A DNA stretch of 64,000 nt, taken from NCBI GenBank assembly GCA_027886175.1, contig JAJNNQ010000075.1, positions 8,287,001 through 8,351,000 on the forward strand, given 5' to 3'. Within the stretch, counting starts at the first letter, position 1; every line of letters starts with the position of its first letter. Source of the DNA: Phylloscopus collybita. Its lineage: Eukaryota > Chordata > Aves > Passeriformes > Phylloscopidae. The position numbers and the translations under genes are program-made. Of this stretch, positions 37,245 to 48,237 are shown one piece after another. A model generated the notes under the pieces. That model was not told where the DNA came from. It worked only from the letters and a program-made list of their open reading frames with translations, and did no database searches.

Positions 37245-37842
37245 TATGCAGGTGGGAAGCTAGTTAACTAAAAAGTACTGTCAGTAAGAAACAGCTTCTC
37301 ATGCTTAGTTCTACAAAACACCAGAAATTTAAATGTAAATCTACTTTCATTCCAGCAGCACTAGGTATAGGCACAGGTGCCTTATGTATGTATATGCCTT
37401 GGCTCTTTCCAGGATGGCAGAACAAGGCATAACTGCTGTGTTATCCAGAAACCATCCTCTCTGATTTACAGTCCTTCTGACACATTATATCAAAGCACGG
37501 CTGTGATTTCCACTGCCTGAAATTACATGACAGCAGTGATCACTTCCACATCTGGAGCATTTCTGGAGTTCCACAGGTGCTTGCACTTAAATTTGAGCAC
37601 ACACAGACTGCATCTGATGTTTACTAGAGAGCACCAGTGGGAGCTGAGGGCATGGATGACTGTTCATGTGAGAGGCACATGGAGAGAACGTGCTGCTGGG
37701 TGAACAACTGGCTGATCATGTTTACTACATTTGGCTTTAGATCCCTCCTCCATTTCTTTGTTTAAATATTAGAAATTTTCTACAGAAAAGGCATTCTGTG
37801 GAGGCATTTGCAGTTATAGGAAAACATTGGGAAAAGTATCTT

Positions 37843-38108
37843 TCATAGTCATGGAATCGATCCAGTTGTAAGGGACTTTAAATACCATCTAATTCCATCC
37901 CACCTAACATGGGATGGGAAACCTTCCACTACACCAGTTTGCTTAAAATCCCATCCAACCTGGCTTTCAGCACATCCAGGGATGGATTATTCACAACTTC
38001 TCTAGGCAAGTGTGGTGCCTAACCATTTTAACAGTAAAGAATTTCTTCCTCATGTCTAACCTAAAACTGTCCTCTTTAGTTTAAAGCCATTTCCCCTTGT
38101 CCTAGCAG
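37843..38108 (-). mobile_element. CR1 LINE, 3' end fragment (first of a cluster)
   Basis: The reverse complement of a CR1 end begins 'CATAGTCATGGAATCGATCC' and continues through 'CCATCCAACCTGGCTTTCAG', 'CACATCCAGGGATGG', 'AATTTCTTCCTCATGTCTAA' and 'CCCCTTGTCCTAGCAG'. It stops abruptly at another CR1 tail at 38113, suggesting that the second copy inserted into or beside it. Confidence 0.9.
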
Positions 38109-38112
38109 AGGA

Positions 38113-38872
38113 TAATAGAATCATAGAATCATACACTATCCTGAGTTGGAAGAGATCCACAAGGTCATTGAGTCCAACTCCTGGGCCTGCACAGGACATC
38201 CCAAGAATCTCACCATGTGCCTAAGGGCATTGTCAAAGTACTTCTTGAACTCTTTCAGGCTTGGTGCTGTGACCACTTCCCTGGGGAGCCTTTTCCAGTG
38301 CCCAACCACCCTCTGGGGGAAGAACCTTTTGCTAATATCCACCCTAGACTTCCTCTGTCACAACTTCAGGCCACTCCCTTTGGTCTTGTCACCCCGCAGA
38401 GAAGATATCAGTGTCTGCCTCTCTTTTTCCTCTCATGAGGAAGCTGTAACTCCACTGAGGTCTCCCTTCTGCCTCTTCTTCAGGCTGAACAAACCAAGTG
38501 GTGCCAGCTGTTCCTTAAAGGGCTTCTCCTCTAGATCCTTCACCACCTCCATAGCCCCCCTTTGAATACTCTTTATCAGCTTTATGTCTTTCTTGTATTG
38601 TGACTTCCAAAACTGCACACAGGACTCATTGTAAAATACCTCAAGGCAAGCATGTAGTGAGCACTCATTACATGTCCTTGCAAAAGGTCCCTCTCCAGAT
38701 TTCTGGACAAGGATATGTGGGACAGTGTTAAATGTGATGAAGGAAGAGCAAGTGATGTCATTGAGGTAAATGACATCACTTGTTCTCCACACATCCACCA
38801 ATGATCTTACCTCGTTGTGGAAGGCCACCAAGCCTGTCAGACATGATTTGCCCTTAGTGAAGGGCAAATTTG
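38113..38872 (-). mobile_element. CR1 LINE, 3' part with internal deletion
   Basis: On the plus strand it starts with the tail 'AATAGAATCATAGAATCATA' and proceeds through 'TTGGAAGAGATCCACAAGGT', 'CTCACCATGTGCCTAAGGGC', 'GACCACTTCCCTGGGGAGCC', 'TTCAGGCTGAACAAACC', into ORF2 coding sequence up to about 38872. Relative to CR1, the part of the reverse transcriptase between the FDT motif region and the late ORF2 region is missing. The element belongs to a different CR1 subfamily from the plus-strand copy that follows. Confidence 0.9.
38433..38867 (-). pseudogene. CR1 ORF2 remnant (reverse transcriptase, internally deleted)
   Basis: CR1 ORF2 encodes an endonuclease plus reverse transcriptase that copies CR1 RNA into the genome. 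This 144-codon frame keeps pieces of it. Near the N-terminus it reads KSCLTGLVAFHNEVRSLVD, the region before motif A. Motif A, normally YLDFSKAFD, is reduced to YLND followed by a short FNTVPHILVQK segment. It then jumps directly to the late ORF2 region (CVQFW, then GLFSLKKRQKGDL). Motifs B and C, including the catalytic FADD box, are absent, so the product could not be active. It is unusual that the frame stays open across the deletion, but the length is within what an old remnant can do by chance. Confidence 0.8.
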
Positions 38873-39084
38873 CTAATTTGTTGATTATATTAAAACAGTC
38901 CTGTCAAATAGTAAGTGAAATATTATCTTTATGGAAATTAGACATTGTTATTGAAGTTGTTATTGAAGGGTTGGAAAAGAAAACTTGGAATTATCATGGA
39001 TTTCTTAGATGTACAGGGGTTTAATATTCTGTTATTTTCTTTTTTTTTTTTTTATTTATAGTGGAATAGTATCAGCATCATTTT
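38873..39084. other. Spacer between head-to-head CR1 copies
   Basis: About 210 AT-rich bases with a T-run at 39041-39053; no gene or repeat family is recognised. Confidence 0.45.
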
Positions 39085-40884
39085 TGTTACAAAGCTCAGT
39101 TTGAGCTTAATTTGGCAACTTTTGTAAACGATAATAAAAAACATTTATACAAATATGTTAATGGTAAAAGGAAGGATAAGACCAACCTTTGTTCTTTATT
39201 GGATGTGGGAGGGAACTTAGTACCTGCAGATGAGAAGGTAGAAGTGCTTAACACCTTCTTTGCTGCAGTCTTTAGTGGGAAGATGGCTTGTTCTCAGGAC
39301 AACTGTCCTGGGCTGGTAGATGGTGTCAGGAAGCTGAATGGTGCCCCTGTTATCCAGGAGGAAGCAGTCAGGGAACTGCTGAGCTGTTTGAATGTCCATA
39401 AATGTCTGGGCCCAGATGGGATCTACCCTAGGGTGATGAGGGAGCTGGCAGATGAGCTTGTGAAGCCACTCTCCATCATTTACAATCAGTCCTGGCTCAC
39501 TGGTGACATTCCAGATGACTGTAAGCTGGCCAATGTGACACCATTCACAAAAAGGGTGTGAAGGAAGATCCTGGTAATTATAGGCCAGTTAGCCTGACCT
39601 CAGTACCTGGTAGGGTAATGGAGCAGTTTATATTGAGTGCCATCAGGCAGCACTTACAAGATGGCCAGGGTATCAGACCCAGCCAGCATGGGTTTAGCAG
39701 GGGTAGGTCGTGTTTGACCTACCTGATCTCCTTTTATGACCAGGTGACCAGACTGGTAGATGCAGGGAAGGCTGTGGATGTTGTGTATTTGGACTTCAGC
39801 AAGGCCTTTGACACTCACACAGGACACTCCTAGATAAGCTGGCAGCCCATGGCTTGGACAGGACCACTCTGTGCTGGGTTAAGAACTGGCTGGATGGCCG
39901 GGCCCGGAGAGTGGTGGTGAACAGTGCTGCATCCAGCTGGCAGCCAGTCACCAGTGGTGTCCCTCTGGGGCCAGCTCTGTTCAATATCTTTATTGATGAC
40001 ATAGATGAGGGTATTGAATCTTTCATTAGTAAATTTGTGGATAATGCTAAGCTGGGAGAATGTGTCCATCTGTTGGAAGGTAGGAGGGCTCTGCAGAGAG
40101 ACCTGGGATGGTTGGATGGGTGGGCAGAGTCCAGTAGGATGAGGTTTAGTAAGTCCAGGTGCTGAGTCCTGCATTTTGGCCACAATAATCCCCTGCAGCA
40201 TTATGGGCTGGGGACGGTGTGGCTGGACAGTGCCCAGGCAGAAAGGGACCTGGGGGTTCTGGTGACAGTAGCTGAACACGAACCAGCAGTGTGCCCTGGT
40301 GGCAAAGAAGGCCAAGGCATCCTGGCCTGGATCAGGAATGGCGTGGCCAGCAGGAGCAGGGAGGTCATTCTTCCCTTGTACTCAGCACTGGTGAGGCCAC
40401 ACCTGGAGTGCTGTGTCCAGCTCTGGCCCCTCAGTTCAGGAAGGACAGTGAGGCACTTGAGTGTGTCCAGAGGAGGCAACGAGGCTGGTGAGGGGCTCGT
40501 GAGCCCTGTGAGGAACGACTGAGGGAGCTGGGGTTGTTCAGCCTTGGAGAAAAGGAGACTCAGAGGTGACCTTACCACTCTCTACATCTCTCTGAAAGGT
40601 GGCTGTAGTCAGCTGGGGCTTGATCTCTTTCTTCAAGCAGCAACTGACAGAACGAGAGGACACGGTCTCAAGCTGCACCAAGGGAAATACAGGTTGGATA
40701 TTAGGAAAATAATGATAAAGTACTGGAGTTGTCTGCTGGGGGAGGTGGTGGAGTCACCATCCCTGAATGTGCTTGAAGAATACTGGATGTAGCACTCAGT
40801 GCCATGGTCTAGTTGAAGTGTTAGAGCTGGATTGGACTCATTCTTGAAGGTCTCCTCCAACCTAGTGATTCTGTGATTCTGTGG
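39085..40884 (+). mobile_element. CR1 LINE, about 1.8 kb, 5'-truncated, 3' end intact
   Basis: The largest CR1 copy in the window. It begins within ORF2 upstream of the reverse transcriptase and runs through the 3' UTR to a terminal 'GTGATTCTGTGATTCTGTGG', the direct-repeat tail typical of CR1 (ends at about 40884). Late landmarks include 'TGAGGCCACACCTGGAGTGC', 'GAGCTGGGGTTGTTCAGCC' and 'GGTGGTGGAGTCACCATCCC'. A full-length CR1 is about 4.5 kb, so the 5' UTR, ORF1 and the endonuclease part of ORF2 are missing. The tail preserves two near-perfect repeat units, suggesting a moderately young copy. Confidence 0.95.
39112..40522 (+). pseudogene. CR1 ORF2 remnant: reverse transcriptase, inactivated
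   Basis: Pieces in three frames give most of a CR1 reverse transcriptase. Frame 1 (39112-39561) covers the linker before the RT and ends at ANVTPFTKRV. Frame 3 (39558-39833) has NYRPVSLTSVPGRVMEQ, HGFSRGRSCLTYL and an intact motif [13 protein letters not shown]. Frame 2 (from about 39827) has [15 protein letters not shown] and [18 protein letters not shown] (motif B region). Motif C should read FADDTKL but is FVDNAKL at 40034-40054, losing the second catalytic aspartate. A TGA stop at 40163-40165 sits where an arginine codon is expected, consistent with a C-to-T change at a CpG; the same frame continues to about 40522 (ASRSREVILPLYSALVRPHL). Another frameshift lies near 40430. It cannot make an active enzyme. 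Confidence 0.92.
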
Positions 40885-43779
40885 AATGCCTTTAATCTTT
40901 CTATGTATTGAGGAATAGAAATGTTGCCTGTCTCTTTGCTCATTTAAAAGACCTTTTAATGAGCTACACTAAATATCTGCATAGTATAGGCCACGGAATT
41001 TCACCCAGAAGTTCCTGCATTGAGCCTTGTGCTTCTGTATGAGCAAAGCAGGGGAAATAAACATATCCACATTTCCCTACTGCTTCCAGAATACTCACTG
41101 GCTTTTGTGGGCCACAAGAGGAGCCCATTGTGCTGTGCTCACGTCTCCATGGATGGAAACTCCATGTTCTTGTGGCCTAGGAATCCCTGTTCAGAACAGC
41201 TGAGCTATCACTTAACTTTCAAAACATGCTATCTTTGCTACCTTATTTGAAAACACAAAGCAAAATGATATATCCTTATTTTAGCTTTCTAAAGATCAAG
41301 GCCAAATCACCCATAGGATTTAGTTAAAAGTCTTGAGGGTGGGGACAATACTGAACACTCAATGGGTGCTGAGATCCAAGCAAAGTCTGAGTATACAAAT
41401 AACCTGTTGTCTGTGGAGATATGAAATCATACGGGAAGGGCAGAGATTGTGAGGAGAGAGATGAGTCTGCAAGTAATAACAAGCCTTCGGGTAAGTTTTA
41501 ATTATATTTATACTATGCATAATTTATAATAGCTTTTCTAATATACTGAAGATATTCAGTCAGAACCATTGTTACTCCCTCATGGAAAGCATAAAATCAT
41601 AATCGTGCTCATATTTCATTAATAGAAATAGCATGCAACAAAATTCTTTCTGGGTTTGTTTTTTGTTGTTTTTTTTTTTTTTTTGACATTCAAGGAGATT
41701 GTCATTCAAGACTAAAAAGCTAAGAATGTACATAAAAAATACAGAAAACATAAAAATTATATGCACATGTCACTGAAAATATGTAAAATTTACAGATTCC
41801 ACAGCTTCTTAATTTCATTATTTCTGTTTAGGAAAAAAAAGTGATTTTAAAGTATATTATGAAATAACTAAATTCATGATGCATTGGCTATATGTAGATA
41901 CAAGTTTATGAAACAGAGCCAATGTTTTTGTAAAAAAAAAATAAAGGAAAACCTCACTGTTTGCATTACCTGGCAAATTACATTAACAACTTGCATTTGG
42001 AAATTCTCTACATGGTGTCTGCAGAAATAATAAAAAATCTAGGACTGAAAATGAACAACTTTCCAGACACGTGGTGGGTTTGTAATAATAAGATTTCATG
42101 CATGATTAGCTTTCGTCTTCTGTTTTACATATGACATAATCAACTAATATTTTCCACTTATGATAATGAAACACACCTTGGGAGATAAATTCTATGAGAC
42201 TGAAAAATAAAATTAAACTGAAAAGGAGGAGAGGATGAGTCAGAAAATTTGTAATGGTGGTATGAATCAATGTTCTGCATACATCAGGCAAAATTACTAC
42301 ATAAGGCAAACACACAGTGATGGTGGTGAGCCTAGACAATGCTCCCTCTCTGCCTGAGTGGAAGGGGATTGCTCCACTGCCTTACACTCAGCCTTCTCTG
42401 CAGTGATTCACACCAGCTTTCTAAGGGCACCCCAAAGCCTTCATTCACCTTGTGTGACACTGGTTCACAACTGATTGACTACCTGTAAGTAATAACAGAT
42501 AGGTTTGCAGGCAGCCTGCAGCTCGGTTCCAAGAACCATGAACTGTCCATTTATTTCAACTGTCTGGGAACATGTGTCAACACTGGGAATGATTTCATTT
42601 CCTGACGAGAAAAGTGGATTTCCAATTTGCACAAATTACTGTAAGCAAACATGTCATTCTGAATGACCATTAGGAGACTCTATCACCACATATATTCCCA
42701 TTTCAAAACAGAAGGGAAAAGGACCATTAACTTTTTCAAGCGCAAGAAAGGAGAAATGCAGTTTTAAGAATTCACTTGATGGAAATAGCAACATTGTCAT
42801 ATTTTGACTGTGTGAGTAGTAAGCAGCATATTCCCTTACTGATCCATGAGGTCAGAGCTTATTTTTTTTTAATTTGTCATTGGAAATAACACCTTCTAGT
42901 TTCCACCAAACCTGACTGTGGCCATAAATGGAGAGACAGACTTGCTCAGTAGAATGCGCAGACTGCATCCAAACACTCTTGGAGTGTATCATGTCCATAT
43001 CACAAATTATTCAGGCAGCAAGTAGATAGTCTCTTTGAAATGTGGGTCACAAAAGGGCATGTAGAATATGCAGACCTGCTAGTGGCATCCTCATTCTTCC
43101 ACATTTTTGTCTTCATCTGAGGCAGCATATACAAAATAATTCAAGAAGTGCCAGTATGAAAAGACTATGAGGGTTGACCCCCAGTAATTTATTTATCTCT
43201 TACCTTCCTTTCTCTTCTTTATAGAAGGATAATATTTACTAAATAATTTTAATTCATAGTCCAGTAGTCAAAAGATGCAGCTTAAAACACCAAAAAAGGT
43301 AAATTTTTACTGAGGCCTCAGAGTGAACTGCAGTGGCTGAAGCTTAGGTATTCCCTCAACTGCTCTGATTTTGGAGTTGGATAATTTCTTTCCTCAGAAG
43401 GGCAGGCTTTGGGACTGAGGGGAGTCTCTTATAGAGACCTCCTTCTTTGCACAGGTCAGAGTCCTGAGCCTCTAAAATAACTGCTAACACATCTTAGTTC
43501 CTTTCCACTCAAAGACAGGGGAAAAATCACAAAAGGAGCAACATGGACCCAAAACTTCATAAGGAAGATTAAGAAAAATCTGTTAAATGAGTCAAATTAT
43601 TCCAAAATAAAGCAACTTGGCAAAGTCAATTATTAAAAAAAATCCCCACATTCTACAAATCAAGTTTGGAGTGAAACTAGGAGGCACAAACAAAAGGGGA
43701 AAGAAGAAACAGAAGGGAGGCCAGAAGTTATCTGACATGATTAAATGGTAACTTCCAAATAGCAAAATGAGTCAAACAA
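40885..43779. other. Unassigned AT-rich intergenic sequence
   Basis: About 2.9 kb without a recognised gene or repeat family; a T-run at 41670-41684 and an A-run at 41931-41942 are the only low-complexity points of note. Confidence 0.45.
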
Positions 43780-44500
43780 AAATCCTTTATTATATGACGC
43801 TAATGAAGCCAATAAACAGAAAGATAAGTAAACAGCTGTTAAGAAACAAGAAAATTAGGAAGGCCAAGTATTGGATTTCAAAGAATAAATAGCTAATGGT
43901 GTGAAAACCAATGAAAATCAGGGTGTCTGAAAGAGATCAAAAACTGTACTGAATCATCAGGAGCTGAAGAGTTCTATGGAAGAATATAAGCATATAGATG
44001 AGAGGCTTAGCAGTCTTTTGTAGAAGTTTCATGAAGAAGACTTCTGGGTGAATATTTGCCTTGAACTTGTTATTTCCTGGCATGGAGAAGGAAACATGTT
44101 TAGATATTGGAATATCAGGGAAAGAAATAGTAAATTATAGAGTGATAAAATTCATCAGACCCAAATCAGATACACCTGAAAATTGTAAGGCAGAATAAGG
44201 AAGGGGAAAAATAATCTACAAAAATATTGTATTTTGTCTTCAAAATAACCATTCTTCTAAAACAGAAGGTAGTAAATGTCATATGTAAACAACTGCAGTC
44301 AAAATAACAAATGTCTGGAGGGTATCTCAAGAGAGGGACCATCCAGCCTGACCCTTGCAGAAGAAAGTTACATCACCCTACTCCCTTGGAGTTTTTGTAT
44401 GCCATTAATGTAGTGGATAAAGGAAATACTACTAACAACATATATATTAAGACTCATCACTTAGCATTTTGAAAAGTCTTTGATAAATATTTTCAGAGCA
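43780..44500 (+). mobile_element. Possible ancient CR1-like LINE ORF2 remnant
   Basis: The stretch is A-rich on the plus strand, as LINE ORFs often are. From 44413 it translates as VDKGNTTNNIYI, then ... AF, a stop, KVFDK, resembling the reverse transcriptase motif A neighbourhood (VDxGxxxDxIYLDFxKAFD) of old CR1/L3 elements with a small insertion. Upstream matches are weak. This may be chance. Confidence 0.28.
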
Positions 44501-46442
44501 GGAACAAGCAAAATATACAGGGGAAGAACAGGGCTGAGTGCTACTCAGTGCTGTGGGTTTGGCTGACCAATGTCAGGGTGAGCCTCAGCATTCCCTCCTT
44601 TCTGCTGGTGAAATCTGCTGCATTTTGTGACTGCTGAGCCTGACACACTGAGGGCAGGTGAGACTGCACATGCTTTGTACACATCAATGTCACACCTGCA
44701 CTAGGACTGCTGCAGGGACATTGCACTCTCTGGGTTTATTCATCATTTTCCTTCAAGAATCCAAAAATCCCCGGGAACCAGCAAAGACACTGTTCTGTCT
44801 GACAGACATTGGGGCCTGTGGGGTCTGGGCACCCTGTGTGGTGGAAGATAGCACAGCTGAATGAGTTATTCCTGGTAGCAAACAGCAGCACATTGTTGTA
44901 CCTGCAGCCCCTTTACCCATTACCTCCAGCAAACTGGAGTTGATCTCACTTGCCTACAGTGAGGTCTGTTTGTTCATTCTCTGGCCTCTTTATGCATAAT
45001 TGCAATCCCACAGAGACTGGATGTTTTACTAAAGGCATTAAATGTGACCAGCAATCTCCATTAGTATAAGAGACCACACAGAGCTCCAAAGTGCCTTACA
45101 TTAAGACATTACTCCATTAAGGGCATTACTCCAGTAGCTGAGGTTAAACTTCTCTGATTTGTTTGCTTACAGAATGGCATCAACAGAGAGGGACATGATT
45201 TCCAGGTCCTAGCAAAAAACCCTCCTCACTTCTGTGTTGCCTCGATGGACCAGGGTCACTTCCCCAACCTGGGACAGTGGTCTTTGATTTCCAGGGTCCA
45301 GCTGGGACAGCAGGGTTCCTCATAAACCCTGTGGCACAGGATTTAGGGTCACTCTGAGACCTGCAGAGCACATCTCAAATGGCAGTATCCCTGTGTTTAG
45401 GCAGATGGATCATGTTTAATAAACTGAATTTGGTAAGTACATCAATAAGTCATTTAGTTATCAGAATGTGGATGTTAGACCTCCCTTTAGGTATCCAAAT
45501 TTGCAAATTTTAATTCAACAGAATCTGTGGATTTTGTCAGTCATTATTCAGTTTCTATTTGGGCAGATCAAAACAGTTCTCACAGAGTTATTTTCAAAAT
45601 TAGCCTGGAATATTTGTGGATCTTATATATAATTAGTTAAAAAAAAAAGATAATATTTATTTTTCACAGTCCTAACAGACTTGCAGGTTCCAAGTCTTTT
45701 TCTCACAATGCAAATAGAAAAGGATAGCTCGTGTTGTTAAGTAAAGATTTTGTTCAACAGTGGAAAGATCAGAGTTAATAAATAACACTTTGTAAAATTA
45801 TGTTTCTGATAACATTGGAACTTGCCTGAAAACCAGCTACTAAAAGTTTGATAAGATTAGGTGGGCAGTTTAATTCTGGATATGTAGAACAGCCTTCAGC
45901 TCTGCACACCACTTAAGCTTATGCTAAACTTATGCAGACCATAACATATACATATATGATTTAAAAATAACTAAAATTCCTGATTCAGAAAGGCATAGTA
46001 TTTTTGAAGTGAAATTTCTGTGTTCACTTTCAGACTCCTCCTTTTTGTGTGAGGCGTGTGGTGCTGTGCTTCTCTCACTGCTTGTGCAAGCACTAGAGAT
46101 AACCAGGCCATGTGTAGAAGTTTACAGTAGGTCAGCTGAGCCTCATCCATACAAATAAGTGTATTCACACCTCCTCATATTGGGCATCAAACTCAGTGGT
46201 CCAGTCTAGGAAATCCTCCTGCCTTCAGGCTCTACAGACAAAGAGAGAAGAGTCATCTATTCCCAGAGGTAATGCAGAGCTGTAGCCCAAAATGTAGGTA
46301 TTGTCCAGTACCAATAGTTCAATCTTTTTTATAGACCTTTTCACCTCCAGGGAAAGATTTCTACCTTGGGCACCCAGGCTCAGGTGCCTACAGTCAGATG
46401 GTGGGACTTCTTCCACAGGTGAAAATTTAAAAATAGGGATAA
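44501..46442. other. Unassigned intergenic sequence
   Basis: No gene or repeat family is recognised in this 1.9-kb stretch. Confidence 0.4.
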
Positions 46443-46494
46443 TTCTTATTCTTATTCTTATTCTTATTCTTATTCCTATTCTTTCTTATTCTTA
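46443..46494. repeat. (TTCTTA)n hexanucleotide repeat
   Basis: Eight or so TTCTTA/TTCCTA units. One plus-strand frame across it reads repeated IL pairs, which is a repeat artefact. Confidence 0.95.
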
Positions 46495-47939
46495 CTAGCT
46501 GAAGTTCTCCTGGGATATTTGATGCAGATATTTTATAAGTATTTCAACATATTTGAGTTTAGGTATTATGAAATAGTAAAGAAGAACTTACAATGTTATA
46601 TGAATGGAGTTTAATTTAAGTGGTGTTATGTCTGTGATTGAACCATTTTTTAAAACTTTCTCTTTTTTTCTCTCTTTTCTAATGTGTAATTCAAAGGTCT
46701 GTGAAACCAGCATTGGAAACAGAACAGGACTTTGAGAAAGAAACCTGCAGTACATGCACTGATAGTTTCTTGCCTGCAGCAGCAATTGTTTTCCAAAGTA
46801 CATCTCCTGTCTTACAATTTTCTTACCTGTAGTAGCAAAATAATAATTTAGAAAAAATAAAAAACTAAGCAAACCACCACAAATCTCATTTATTTGGTTC
46901 TGACAATATCATCTGCTTAGGTCACTCACTGCCACTGGCCATCACTCACGTCCTTGTTAAATCATTGGAACACAAATCTAAATGTTGTGTGATATTGCCT
47001 GTGCTGGAAAAAATCATTTGAAACATTGAAGTAGAGAGTTCCTCTCTGCAGTAAAGGTGTATGGAGCAGGTGTATATATGTGGGAAGGTTCAGGGAATGA
47101 ATATGTATGGTTTAAGTCCAAGACCTCATTTGATATCAAATAGCAAGTTTTGAATAAAGCAAAATAAATCATCTCTGCACAATTTTAATTTCTAAAGGCT
47201 CTGACATAGGTCAGTGGTCTACTGAATACATTTTTTTGTCCCTCCAAAAATAGAGTTTATGTCTGCAATAAGTTACTATATACATTGATTTATATATATA
47301 TATATATATATTTTATTGCTGTGTTTGTCACTACTTAGCCTGCAAGTAGCATTTTACTAGAAATAAATAACAGATGCCCTTTGGCCAAAGTACACTAGTG
47401 TGCCAATGTAGTGTGCTCTTCATGGGAGAAGCATAATAAAAAGTAGTTTGAAATATTATATGGATTCTAGCTCTGTTGGGTACATATAATCACATTTTCT
47501 TAGTTTCTCTTTCTTTTGCATTTAATTCCATTTTTAATATTTGCTGCCGGGATTAAAATGAGGCTGCCTTCTCCCAAATTGGAAATTCATCCTTTTTGTA
47601 CACTACTATTAGATTTCACAGATTTTATTAAAGTTTTCATTAAGGAATATGCAGTAATGAAAATGTGAAGGATTCAGATGATCAGCTCACTGGAGTGAGC
47701 TGTGATTGTGACTTTGGAAATTTCCCTTTGGGAAGTGTAATTTGTTTTCCCGAAAAGGGAACTCGGATGATCAGTGATGCCAGATAGGGCAGCAATACTG
47801 GAGACTCACTGGGCAATTCTCAGCTCAATAAAAAGGGTGAGGTTTATGCAAACCTCTGGTCACAAATAGTATTTCCAGGGTGTGATGCTGAGGCTGATAT
47901 AGTTTTACCTCTTCTAAAACAGCCCAGATGGGGAGACAG
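46495..47939. other. Unassigned AT-rich sequence with a short (TA)n
   Basis: Apart from (TA)n at 47290-47310 nothing is assigned. Confidence 0.4.
47290..47310. repeat. (TA)n microsatellite
   Basis: Ten TA dinucleotides in a row in an AT-rich background. Confidence 0.93.
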
Positions 47940-48095
47940 AAGGTACTCATTGCAAGTTGGTAGATGACACTAAATGGAACAAACCCTGTTTGGGCTCCCC
48001 AGACACTGACAAGGAGTAGCAAGTTGAGATAAAAAGCAGCAAGTTGAGCAGAAAGCCATCAAGATGGTCAGGAGGCTGGAGACATGGGGGTGGGA
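47940..48095 (+). mobile_element. Possible short CR1 fragment
   Basis: 'CAAGTTGGTAGATGACACTA' resembles the CR1 segment that encodes the FADDTK motif, and 'AAAGCCATCAAGATGGTCAG' with 'AGGCTGGAGACATGG' resembles the late ORF2 stretch. The copy is short and diverged, with sequence missing between the two parts. Confidence 0.4.
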
Positions 48096-48184
48096 CATAG
48101 TCCTTATGTAACCAGCAAATGGAATTTCTCTTTTCTGTTGCTATAAATAACTGCCTGAGAAAGCTTTACTTTCATCATTTCTCT

Positions 48185-48194
48185 AAAAAAAAAG

Positions 48195-48234
<40 letters not shown>
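48185..48234. repeat. Poly(A) tract, about 50 bases
   Basis: A run of A is broken only by one G at 48194. No AATAAA lies just upstream, so a processed-transcript origin is not supported by the sequence itself. Confidence 0.95.

Positions 48235-48237
<3 letters not shown>

Noticed and set aside
38146..38565. 139-codon plus-strand frame
   Set aside because: It lies antisense to the minus-strand CR1 3' region and reads the reverse complement of known CR1 sequence.
39796..40578. Long minus-strand frames (129, 161 and 125 codons) opposite the CR1 reverse transcriptase
   Set aside because: They are antisense shadows of the CR1 ORF2, which is clearly identified on the plus strand by its motifs.
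46301..46498. Hydrophobic ILILIL peptide as a membrane protein
   Set aside because: It is produced by the (TTCTTA)n repeat.
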